From assembly GCA_001642005.1 (NCBI GenBank), contig LWCA01000455.1, positions 1 through 27,011 on the forward strand: a stretch of DNA of 27,011 bases. The letters run 5' to 3'. The notes under the pieces were generated by a model. It saw only the letters and a list, made by a program, of their open reading frames with translations, made no database searches and had not been told where the DNA came from. Numbering within the stretch: the first letter of the stretch is position 1; each line of letters opens with the position of its first letter. The DNA comes from Intoshia linei (Eukaryota > Orthonectida > Rhopaluridae). The translations under genes were made by a program, and so were the position numbers. This document shows, one piece after another, positions 1-9,812 of the stretch.

Positions 1-2
1 CA

Positions 3-1116
3 AACAGAGCAGCAGCATCATTCCTGGACGTATCCCATGAAACTATTCGCAGGAGGAGGAAACACCAGAGGTTTGATGACTATGCTTACATAAAGAAAGC
101 AGTGGAAAAAATGAGGTCCGTTGTAGTTTACTATGATGGTAAAAAATTCGAACAAGAACGTACTGCAATCGTGGTTGTCGACATTTTCACTAAAATGGAT
201 GTAGTATTGGCCGTCATTACCCAACTTAACGGACAGGGTATAACTACAGCTAATTCCGTCATTCGAACGATAGACGAATGTAATTTAAAAGATCGCGTAA
301 TTGGTATATGTTATACAACAGCTTATAACACTGGACATGCGAGGAAGTGTGTATTACCTCAATACATTTATGAAGCAAGACTTAATACTCCTCCCGTGCC
401 GCAATCACATATTGGAGTTGATATTGAGGTCTGTGTTAATTGAAGTATTCGCTACGTCCGCAACACCGAATATAACAGGTTATGCTTTCATCAAAAAAGT
501 TTCTGAAGCCTACAAGGAAAATAGTAAAACGTTTTATGGCCCACATGAAGTCCCAAAAATCGAGGCTGATGTAATTGATTCAAGGCATGCCAGATCAACA
601 ATTTTATCAAGAGCCAAAAACCTGCGCGACGATTATAAAGAATGTTGTGACCTCTTATTAAATGTGATATTTGGTGGTCGAATAACTCTTAGAAAACCCG
701 AAACGGTATCGAAAGCTCGACGGATGTCAAGTATTTTGTACTCTACGAAATCATATATACTTGGAATCAACCGCTCAAGTCTGATGAAATAATTCTTAAT
801 TTGGATTTTCTATGGCTACTTGCCATTTTGGTTAAAGGCTGCTGACACACAAAATGCGAAGTCCAACGACCTCTGCATGCTCGATTCTTGGAGAAATCTA
901 TCTAGTAGATCTGATATATTTCGAAGAATCTGTAGTACTGCTCGAAGAAAATTTTCACTGCACGACGACTATCTCAATAAAAATCTTCACCCTGTAAAGA
1001 ACGCTCCTTCGGTTAACGATCCCGCTGAAAGAGCCTTAATGAAATACAAAAAATCAATTCAGCTTTTAACAGATGCAACACAGAGGCAAATGATTGTATC
1101 AACACTTAATTTTTAA
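3..1116 (+). pseudogene. Broken transposase-like repetitive gene, 5' end cut by window edge
   Basis: The reading frame is open from the first bases of the window and encodes an unrecognised repetitive protein family that I recall from invertebrate genomes. Telling stretches are ICYTTAYNTG (family form roughly CFDTTASNTG), LLPCRNHILELIL (family form LACRHHI-E-VL) and RKPETVSKARRMSSILYS (family form KPGAxHxARWM-KxxY). The frame shifts between about 355 and 385: the first half reads in frame 3 and the second in frame 1. An in-frame TAA at 790-792 breaks it again, after which the same frame continues to a stop at 1114-1116. The conserved Asp, Cys-His and His spacing suggests a DDE-type transposase, but that is inference. 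The gene is clearly dead here. Family membership is fairly sure; function is not. Confidence 0.7.
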
Positions 1117-1245
1117 TAATAAATTTATTTTTTCTATGTAACATTTTATGCAAGCGCTTACACTGAAATATGTGTTTTCATCATTAAACTATATATTTAT
1201 TTAATTGGTCTAACTATACGTGAATGATGGTTGTTATTTAGTTAA

Positions 1246-1409
1246 TTAAGCATCGAGCGCTCTGGACTGATCAATCTTTGCACATTCGAACAGGTCATCA
1301 AGTTTATCTATGAATAAACGCCCTTTCTCTGTGTGTGGTGTGACGCTAACAACTTTCTTGTATTATTATTATATTCAAACCAGTCTTTTTGTATATTTCG
1401 AATACTCAT
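1246..1409 (-). pseudogene. Fragment of a second repetitive-element gene, convergent with the first
   Basis: On the minus strand, a stretch ending in TAA at 1246-1248 reads EKGRLFIDKLDDLFECAKID. This matches my memory of a repetitive invertebrate protein family with the core (F)-x-(D/E)-x-LDDLFDIAHADAL. Upstream, the IQKDWFEYNNN stretch that belongs to the same family lies in another frame; the shift falls in or just after an AAT microsatellite (about 1361-1373). It ends 129 bp from the end of the convergent pseudogene at 3-1116, so the two may be parts of one element. No function is known to me. This is a relic, not a working gene. Confidence 0.5.
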
Positions 1410-1810
1410 TTTGTAGCTCTTCGAAATTGGAGAGTAGATTTTTCGTGTTTCAATGAAATTACCCATTTAATAATCTGACGATTTGTATGTAACTTATTAG
1501 AGTTAAAGGTAAAACCGTTAAAATGACCGACGATATTATTCCCGCTTCCTTGCTTCAATGAAAATACATTATAATCCCCCAAGCAAGACTTAGCAAGTTA
1601 TGAAGCAAGACTTAACAAACCTTGATTAAAGCCTGCGGATCAAGCAGGTCATTTTAGTTAATTTTAAAAACGACATAGTGAATATATTGCTTAAGAGCAA
1701 CGAATTTTCACTACGCGCAATTAAAATTCAGATGTGTGTGGCACCCTAGTGTACATTTTACGACTTATCCATTAAATGTGTACATTTCACAGTTGTACAC
1801 ATTCTATACG
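1410..1810. other. Gene-free stretch with short duplicated phrase
   Basis: I see no exon here. The phrase TATGAAGCAAGACTTAA at about 1599 repeats the one at about 369 inside the pseudogene at 3-1116, and a shorter CAAGCAAGACTTAGCAAG copy precedes it at about 1580. This region is therefore probably more debris of the same element. Confidence 0.4.
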
Positions 1811-2443
1811 ACATATATAGGGCTACGCGATTTTTGTTTGTGTGTGTGTTCCACTTTATTGAAATAACTACTACTCTTAGAATTTTTTAAAGTCTACATT
1901 TCAATTACAGTTTTTTCCGGGACGTATATTAAGATAAATTTCAACCTTTCAATTTCACATATTACGGGTCAAAAACCCCTGTTGTTCCTCTTTTTGAAAA
2001 TCAAACGAGTTGGAGAATTTAAAAAAATATAAACGCTGATGCGGATTTTAAAATCATAAACACTATCATAAATTTAAATTTAAAAAAATTGTATCTTCAG
2101 GGCCAAAACCCCAAATTACCCTTATTTTTTTAATGAAAACAGCTCTAGAATTTCAAAAAATTTCAATCCGAATAAGTGACGACTTGACGGTCAAAAAAGC
2201 ATTTTAGTATTCATATATTTTTTTTCCGAAATATTTATTTGTCCAACTCGTTTGATTTTCAAAAAGAGGGACAACAGGGGTTTTGACCCTTAATATGTGA
2301 AATTGGGAGGTTCAAATTTATTTTATTATACGTCCCTGAAAAAACTGTAATTGAAATGTAGACTTTAAAAAATTCTAAGAGTAGTAGTTACTTCAATACA
2401 ATGGAACACACACACAAACAAAAATCGCGTAGCCTTTTATATA
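1811..2443. mobile_element. Foldback MITE with inverted arms of about 200 bp
   Basis: The left arm (about 1811-2013) begins ATATATAGGGCTACGCGATT and the right arm (about 2242-2443) is its near-perfect reverse complement, ending AATCGCGTAGCCTTTTATAT. Both arms carry the GTGTGTGTTCCA, TAGAATTTTTTAAAGTCTAC and TTTTTGAAAATCAAACGAGT blocks. The roughly 230-bp middle has no coding sequence. A reversed, one-armed copy lies at 14175-14545, and a piece of the middle lies at 23265-23425. This is a non-autonomous transposon with very long terminal inverted repeats. I could not assign the superfamily and saw no clean target duplication. Confidence 0.8.
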
Positions 2444-2486
2444 AGTTAGGATTTTTAATATTTATTACAAAGTTGCCAGATTTTGG

Positions 2487-2760
2487 TAATTTATCCCAAA
2501 GCCTAGACGACCGTGATTATTATTATTATTTTGAAGATCCCACCTTTATCTAACTATAAATAAAATTTAATAAAAAATACAATTTCAAACCCTTATGGAA
2601 AAATCGACTTTTACTGATATTTTTTTTAAAAATCCAATTTTACAAAACCTTATGAGAACGATCCACTTAACCAATAAAATAATAAATCCAAGTTTACCAA
2701 CCGTTATGGAAAATCCCCGTTTTTCAATATTTTTTTGAAAAACACGATTTTACTAAATCA
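2487..2760. repeat. Dispersed repeat with 28-30-bp internal units, copy A
   Basis: This block starts with CCTAGACGACCG and contains degenerate units of the type CC(T/G)TTATGGAAAATC...TTTTACCAA. It aligns along its length with 8268-8530, which has the same CCTAGACGACCG phrase. The units are reverse-complement versions of those at 7363-7420 and 18403-18545. It abuts the hAT relic that starts at 2764. Confidence 0.6.
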
Positions 2761-2763
2761 AAA

Positions 2764-3113
2764 CCCTGGCGTGACAAATGTGACTTAAAATATTTTAATT
2801 TGTATAAAATGAAAATTTTTTTCTGTGACCTACCAAATTGCATTCATTAAATTATGCTTGTTATCATTATTTACGTTTTATGTAAATTGACTTGTTATCG
2901 GAGTTTAACAGCAGCTTAAGTGAAATTATCGGACTTAAAGTTGTTAATAATCGAAAGAGAACTTGCCGAAAATGTCGATTTTGATGCAGTTGTTGAAAAA
3001 TTTATTAAAATGAAAAATATAAATTATTAGTGATAAAAGAAATACAAAAATTCAAATTTAAATACATTATATGAGTTTAGCACATCTGGTTGAAAATCCT
3101 AGATCCGCTACTG
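2764..3113 (+). mobile_element. hAT-type relic carrying the tail of a transposase
   Basis: One end is CCCTGGCGTGACAAATG and the other, read inward on the minus strand, is CAGTAGCGGATCTAGG, a hAT-like terminus. Inside, 2917-3030 reads DLKLLIIERELAENVDFDAV and then VEKFIKMKNINY before a stop. That is the very C-terminal end of ZMYM1-like hAT transposases (family form LSIERE....DFDDVI..F). An inverted second copy lies at 9053-9484. No 8-bp target duplication is visible, so the exact borders are uncertain. Confidence 0.6.
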
Positions 3114-3242
3114 CTTGCTAGGGAAGGTAGCGAGCATCGAATTCATAATAGACATAAACATAACTATAATCAAGTATTGAATCCAATACAATATATTTAA
3201 AAATCCATTATTTTAGATACCAAGTTAATGTAAACATAAAAA

Positions 3243-4857
3243 ATGTTTAATCCTTTTATCTACAATTCAAAATTAAAAGGAAAGCTAAAGGTAAATATGT
3301 AATAACCACCATACATTTGAGGAAATTCAAACATAAATTATACAATTTGTAATTTATATTTCAAATTTTTATAGAAGGATAAATCTTTAACAAATCTAGT
3401 TCGAAGCAAACAACAAAAACTATTATTAGTGTAAAATGATTAATTATTTTATTTAAAAAAATATATTAGCCAAATTTACGGTAATAAATTGATTGATATT
3501 TTCGAAAAAACTGAAAAAGATACATTTTCTGAAATTAATGAAATTTTAATAAAGTATGACAACATTGGAGTAATTTAATTGAATTTTTAAATCTATAAAT
3601 ATGTTAGATGGAAAAAATAAAATATCGTGCTGAAAACACAAAAAATCATTTAAATTATGAAATTAAGAATTTAAAGTGTAAATTGCAAAACGGGACGAAT
3701 AGTAAATTTATATACAGAGTCGTATTACTAAATTGCAATGTACAAATCTTGAATTTTAAAATTTTAATTTTAAGATGCCGGCAGATCAAATTTATTTTTT
3801 AATTTGTCAATAAGTGACATGATACGATTTATCTCATCAGAGGATGTGAAACTTTCATATAGTTTAAGTTTATTAAAAGTTAGAATACAATCCTGACAGT
3901 TTAATTAATTTTTCAAATGGGTGATATTTGACCTGAATACCATAATTTTCCACCCATGCTTTAAATGAATTTCAATTCAAATTATCAAAATTTGACATAC
4001 AATTCAACGAGTTTTGCGACAGTGCTCTAAAATTATTTTATAATATTAGAAATTGAAAATGAAATTCAAATCGTAAATAATCATGTAGAAAATGTAATTA
4101 AACACGGTAACAATTTGATCAATTATAGGGTAATTACTAATTAGTCATTACAATATTATCAATGTCAAATATAAAATATAAAATCTTTAGAACGAAGTTT
4201 ATCCAGTAAAATTAGAAAAAATAAAAAGTTTAACATTAAAATTAACATTATATGAAAAAGAGTATTTGAAATCTCATCCGAAATTGCTGAAGGACGTCGG
4301 ATCAGGATGGGAATTGTTTAATAAGCATTTAAATTCAAAAAGAAATCATATAATATACAATTCTGTTGAAAATATGGTCAACAAAATACCCCAATATGTT
4401 GTAGAAATTTCTAAAGAAAATAAACATTTAGAAAAGGTAATATTGCGTCCAATTTAAAATTAGAGTCCAGAGTCTGGACTCCAGACTCGTGGAAATGTAA
4501 CTAGGGCTATATGGCTATATATTACGCAACGTTTAAGAAATTTTTTAAGGGTTTTCGGGTAAGGTGCTTTATATGTTTGAGTGTTGGTCATTGTTGACTA
4601 TTAAAGTAAATATAATTTAATTACCAATATACAAATTTACATTGTTTATTTAGCGTATATCCGAAAAAATAGAGGAAAATGAATCATTAAAACAAGAAAT
4701 ATTGCGTATAGAAAAGGAAAATTTTAAGTTAAAGCAATATTGTAAAACTTATAAAAATGAACTGGAGCAATTATTTACAAATGTTAATAGCAAAAAAAAT
4801 GACACCAATGCCAATGATGACATTTCATTTTTTTATAATGATAATTTATTAATTTAA
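3243..4857 (+). CDS. Unrecognised coiled-coil protein, 275 aa, seven exons
   Basis: Proposed exons are 3243-3290, 3375-3430, 3470-3569, 3608-3701, 4050-4129, 4191-4436 and 4654-4857. Every junction is GT-AG, phases match throughout, and the sum is 828 bp. The protein starts MFNPFIYNSKLKGKLK, is lysine- and glutamate-rich, and has long heptad-like stretches, clearest in the last exon (SEKIEENESLKQEI onward). The C-terminal 25 residues are polar and low in complexity. No enzymatic motif, signal peptide or membrane span is visible. A core near LLKDVGSGWELFNKHL recalls ciliary or centrosomal coiled-coil proteins of the CCDC83 kind, but I do not claim that. Introns 2 and 3 are only 39 and 38 bp. 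It converges on the phosphatase gene with 31 bp between the stops. Confidence 0.75.
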
Positions 4858-4888
4858 TTTGTATAAATTGCTTATAAATTTTCTAAAA

Positions 4889-7800
4889 CTACAGGTTTAA
4901 AATATTTTTTTTTTCAGTCTTGACTAATGATTTTAATATATAAGTGGGTTTAATGTCTTTTTGTTTATCTTTATATTTTTTAAGAATTGAATCATAATTA
5001 GTTTCATTCGTTATTCCAGTTAGAACTAACAGAGAATCGATTTTACAATTATTTGCAAATAATATATCAGTTTCCAATCTAAAAATAATTCAATAAAAAA
5101 TTAATACTTTATAGTGTAGTGTTAAAGGAAGCACGTCTACACGTCAGGATTGAGTATATCCAAGATATGTGTATATGTATTAGTATTATTATAAAAGTAT
5201 ATGTATTGTTATTCTGAAACGGTTAAAAGATATTATTGTAGACCGTGGAGATCCACCAGTAGACCCATATAATTTTTTTTTGAAAAATGGGACGTCTATA
5301 GATTGTTAAATCGATCGTATATTGTCTAAAAATGAAAAATATCAGTTGAAATGGTATTGGTCATAATAAAAATGATTTTTTCCAATATTAATACCTATTA
5401 CTCAATGAGAATAGTAAGTTCTCGTGGTTTACACCAGCGACCATTCCCCTCTGTCGGTCCAGACGTAGAATTTTATGGTAGAACGAGAAATCAACTAAAA
5501 AAATCCATAATACAGTGTTGTGCACTGATATACGAACTATTGTGCATTCATATACGGACCATTTTAATTTTTGATTGTATTGCACTGCATTATATTAATT
5601 TGTACTTAAAATAGTTATTAAACATTTATTTAATTGTATTACAATTAAATTATATTATATTATTGTTAATTAATTAATTATTTAATTATAAATGTATTTT
5701 TAAATGATGAGCAAATTGGCAGATCAGGGAGATAATTTTGTAATACATGTATTTACCCGTTATCCCTCACAAATTAACAAAATTTAAGATACAGAATATT
5801 ATCTCAAATCAAATGAAAAATTTTTGCATTTTTTTAAATGTTGGCTCATTTTATGAGACGTAGGTACGCCTCTTCTTAAATGGCTCTGAGTGTACATTTG
5901 ATTTAATAAATATATTATTAATTAATAATTCATTATAATATACCTATCACCAACCATAAGAACCCGAGAATTCTTTAAATTGAATTGTTCATAAACATAT
6001 TCAAACATGTGCGTATAAGGTTTTCCAATCTCAATGTATGGCTTATCACCACAAATATTTATGTTTTCTTTAATTGAAGCGAATAGTGATCCAGCACCTA
6101 TAAAATTTAAATAATTGAACCATAAATCGACTACATGTAGTACAAAGGCGAAAAAGCGGTTAGCGTTGGTAGCCATACTAATGTTATATAGTATAGATAG
6201 TATAGTATATTAGTAAAATCTAACCTGGTAAATCATTTCCATTTGACATGGGGAAAGATGTATCTGTATTTGTAACAATATATAAACAATTTGCATTGTT
6301 TTTAATAATATAACAAGCCGTGGCAATTTTTTTGTAAGTCAGTGCCAAATCTAATGAGATAATTACAGCAAAAACCTAAAAAATTATAGAATTATAAATT
6401 TTGAAATCAATCTAATCATAATACTGCATTAATACAATCATTATTTTACAATGTCGTAATTACACTGGAGGCATCGATAGCATACTTTCCTTCAACATAG
6501 TAGCTTTCATCAGGCTAAATTTACAAATTAATTAATTAAATTTTTAATAATTTCACTATTACCCCTAAAAAATATATAATTACTTACAGATTGGGAATCA
6601 CTGGTTTACAAAATGGACGACAAAAGTATTAAAATTAGTAGGGTGTCGTTTATTGTAAATATTTAAGGTGTGCTTAATTCCAACGAGTTCCCAGTACCCT
6701 ATAAACTAATTTAAATATTACTAAAGGATTTTCATCTATGATATTGATAACATCAAAGCCATCAGATTGAATAGATTGCATGAAAAATTCCGAACCAATT
6801 ACATACACTTTATCCTTCAATTTAAGATTTGACAGTAAATATTTTCGTGTAATAAAACCAGACGAAATAATATAATTCTAAATAGATAAAACTACAATGA
6901 TGATAATAGATACGCACAATAAATATACGTATATCACGTTTTGTTGCATTATTTAAAAAAGTTCACAAAAATATAAAATTATCAATTTATTTATTTTTTT
7001 GAGAATATTCTTAAACCCAATCATTTTTACTAAAAATCCACTTTTACCAACCTTTATGGGAAAACCCACTTTTATCAACCTTAATAGAAAAATTCCAAAA
7101 TTTTATGTGAAAAAGAGAGGTAAACTGTGTAATTCAAACAATTACGACTGACAAAGGCAAGGCATTTCAAAAAACAATGGAAACCGTTGGTAGTTCCACC
7201 ATATGGGTTAACTGTTGGTTTCACGTGAAAACTTTTATTGAATCTGATGCTTCCGGGATAACTTGTTTAATCTAACTAACTAATCTTTCTATATGAGAAC
7301 TTCATTTTATTTTGTTTGTGATATTGAGTTTTAGCTGTAAAACTGGATTTTTCCCTTAAAGGTTGGCAAAACTAAAATTTTCCTTTTAGGGTTGGTAAAA
7401 CTGGAATTTTCTTGGAACTTGGGTTTTTAAACTTAATTTTGATTTTTAGTGTTGGTAAATTTTGATTTTTAGTAAAAATAGTCGGATTTAAGTAAAAATG
7501 GTTGGATTTTAGTAAAAACAGTTGAATTTAAGTAGACACCCTATTTTTTTAGCATTTCATCAAAATTTACTATTGTATTTTTACTAAAAATTTTTTAGCA
7601 CAGCAGATTAATAAATGTTATTAAAAATTTCATGAATTAATACTATTAGTACTACAATTATTTACTTTATCAATTGTAATATTCATTTTATTGCATTTTA
7701 CAACATATTTTTGAATGTCCTTGGTGGCATTATTTGATATAATAAACACATTCTTTTTCTAAATCGTATACATTTTACAGTTTTTTTTATTTTTCAAATA

Positions 7801-8836
7801 CTTTTAAAAATTTTTTTATAAAGCGCAAAAACAGTAACAGTAACTAGCTCTATAGATGACGTACCTTTCAAAATATATATAAATATAATGTTAAACTTGA
7901 AAAAATAATACAAAAAATCAAACTTTATAAATTTAGTTCATTTTAAATATGATCAATTTTTTAATACAGTACATGTATCAGTAAAATAAAACATTCTTTT
8001 ACTCACAATTTTTCAAAAACCTGTAACATACTTTTCACAAACACTGCTAATTGACCGTGAATTAAAAATTAAACCTCATTTTTCAATTTTTGAAATAATT
8101 CTGGGACACCTTCCAGACAAGAATCAGCTCTCCAAAGAACGCCTACATTAATATAAATAACATACTACGTAAATAAACAATTTTTTATTCAAGTGTGTTC
8201 ATTGAACACTATTCAACTTTTGACCTTGAAGCACGCAATTCCAGAAATTACAGAGCTACCAATATGCTGTGAATTTATCCTGAATCCTAGACGACCGCTA
8301 CATTATTATTTCAAAAACCCCACTATTAATTCCACCATTAATAAAATTCAATAAATAATACCACTTAAAATTCTTAGTGAAAAATCGACTTTTACCAATA
8401 TTTTTATGAAAAATGCGATTTTACCAAATCTGATGAACAATAACTTCTTAATCTATAACAAAAAATCAATTTTATCAACCTAAATAAAGGAAAAAATCAG
8501 TTTTTCCAATATTTTTTTCTTAAATGTTATATATTTCGTGTTTCCTTTGGAGTCAAAAAAAAATAAATATTTTGAATCGGGAACCATTGATCTAATGTTA
8601 TTAACTTTAGGCATATCATTAGAAAAATATATTATTAATATTAGTAAATAGTTTCTAAATTTTTAACCCACTAACACATATATCGTACATTGCAGTTCGT
8701 TGAAAATAAGCTTTGATATATTTATTTCAAATAAAACAACAAACAACACGTAGGTTTTAAAAAATAAATAAAAAATATTTTAAAAATAACCATCGGCATC
8801 GAATAAAACAGTATCGTAGTCATTGAAAATTGACAT
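4889..8836 (-). CDS. HAD phosphatase, phosphoglycolate / p-nitrophenyl phosphatase type
   Basis: Exons on the minus strand, 5' to 3', are 8836-8791, 8142-8075, 7758-7666, 6877-6722, 6514-6464, 6375-6225, 6097-5944 and 5078-4889. They sum to 909 bp (302 residues), close to the usual 300-320 of the family. HAD motif I is FDADGVLW (nucleophile D13, acid D15), motif II is SNNAT at 46-50, the motif III lysine lies in GKPY (K214), and motif IV is GDRLETD at 238-244. The family, which includes PGP and pyridoxal phosphatase, hydrolyses phosphoglycolate and other small phosphates in the cytosol. The second residue of the DxDG motif is Ala where Cys is usual; the catalytic aspartates are intact. An acceptor TTTTCAG at 8847-8850 suggests a further 5' non-coding or coding exon upstream. 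Intron 3 holds the MULE relic and intron 1 a dispersed repeat. Confidence 0.88.
5079..5943 (-). other. Last intron (865 bp) of the phosphatase gene
   Basis: The intron is bounded by GATAG|GTATATT and TTTTTAG|ATTGG. It contains an overlapping pair of open stretches on opposite strands around 5351-5614. Neither resembles a known protein, and I take them as chance or as an unidentified old repeat. Confidence 0.6.
7013..7547 (+). mobile_element. MULE-like relic with repeat-bearing inverted flanks
   Basis: The left flank (about 7013-7103: ATTTTTACTAAAAATCCACT, then TTTTACCAACCTTTATGGGA) is the inverted form of the right flank (about 7335-7547), which holds TTGGCAAAACTAAAATTTTC at 7363 and TTGGTAAAACTGGAATTTTC at 7392, a 29-bp step. 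Between them lies a transposase fragment. Long inverted termini around a MULE core fit the Mutator superfamily. The right flank ends near AAGTAGACACCCTA; a possible inverse TAGGGTGTC sits at about 6638, but I do not extend the element that far. It lies in intron 3 of the phosphatase gene, in the opposite orientation. Confidence 0.6.
7120..7275 (+). pseudogene. MULE transposase core fragment
   Basis: The frame from about 7120 to the TAA at 7273-7275 reads ITTDKGKAFQKTM and then WVNCWFHVKTFIE. The (T/S)D-x-x-x-A segment followed about 20 residues later by C-W-F-H-V is the signature around the second catalytic Asp and the Cys/His pair of MULE-domain transposases. Only about 50 codons survive, with no partner sequence on either side before the inverted repeats. 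Confidence 0.65.
8213..8530. repeat. Dispersed repeat, copy B, inside phosphatase intron 1
   Basis: From CCTAGACGACCG (about 8285) it parallels 2487-2760. Its left part, TTTTGACCTTGAAGCACGCA, is shared with 15814 onward (TTTTGACCTTGAAGGACTCA). The two matches together show that the repeat is longer than either partner copy. Confidence 0.55.
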
Positions 8837-9052
8837 TGAAATTTTTCTGAAAATAAAAAATAAAGTAAAATAATAGCATAAATCAATATTTAATGCAATA
8901 AATACATAAATAAAAATATATTTAATACAAATGTAAATACATATGATTTAATAATTTAATACTTTACATGGAATACATATCATTATAAATACATGTATAT
9001 CTAGCCATTTACAGTAATAATATACAGTAGTGTTTCCCAAGCGGGTATAGAC

Positions 9053-9484
9053 CAGTGGCGGATCTAGGATTTTCAGCCAGAGGGGACGAAATAATTATTA
9101 TAGCAAACGCATATAATGTATTTAAATTGGAATTTTCATATTATGTTTATTAAATATTTCTATTTATAATAATAATTTATATTTTTTTCTAGTTTTCATT
9201 ATACTAAATTTTTCAATGTTGAACATTCAACTGTTAAGTTGTTCAAATGCATCAAAATCGACATTTTCGGCAAGTGACAATGACAATTTTCGACTATGAA
9301 CAATTTTAAGTCCGATAATTTAACTTAAACTCATGTTACTAGCATAAAAAATAATACATAGATTAATGATAAAAGATCATTATATACATCAAACGTGAAC
9401 GATGGGTACTAGAAATTTTTTTTAATTTTTCACAATGTTAATACACAAATTAAAATATTCTAGGGCACATTTGTCACGCCAGGG
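9053..9484 (-). mobile_element. hAT-type relic, inverted copy of 2764-3113
   Basis: It starts CAGTGGCGGATCTAGG and ends CACATTTGTCACGCCAGGG. The reverse complement of 9240-9320 matches the transposase tail seen at 2929-3010 (the GAAAATGTCGATTTTGATGC block) but is frameshifted. About 26 bp to the left, AGTGTTTCCCAAGCGGG resembles another hAT terminus, so a second, truncated element may abut it. No target duplication was found. Confidence 0.6.
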
Positions 9485-9812
9485 AAGGAAATATTTTAGG
9501 GTTTTAATTAAATAAATAATAAATAAATAAATAAAACGAAATAAGAATAATAATATTGGAATAAGTGTATAACTAATGTTAAAATTGTAAAAAATTTTGT
9601 TATAAAAATAAAAATTTATATTATAATGCGGGCCGTATAATTGACAACCCTGATATATCTATGGTTCCTATATTTTTTGTAACGATACCCATATTTACAT
9701 TATATATATTTATGTACATTTAATATACTAATTTTTGAAATTTTGCTCTGACTCACTTTTGTCGGTTGGTCAGGGTTAACTATTCGGTATAATATAGTAA
9801 ATACAGCATATA
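9485..9812. other. AT-rich spacer, nothing recognised
   Basis: It consists of short A/T-rich runs, including a repeated AAATAAATAAATAAAT tract near 9515-9530. No exon, RNA gene or repeat match is visible on either strand. Confidence 0.5.

Noticed and set aside
3243-4857. Assignment of the coiled-coil gene to CCDC83 or a TACC protein
   Set aside because: Only loose resemblance of a short stretch and general coiled-coil character; too weak to name it.
5351-5614. Overlapping open stretches on both strands, one of 87 codons, inside the last phosphatase intron
   Set aside because: No recognisable motif, location inside a well-supported intron, and a length reachable by chance.
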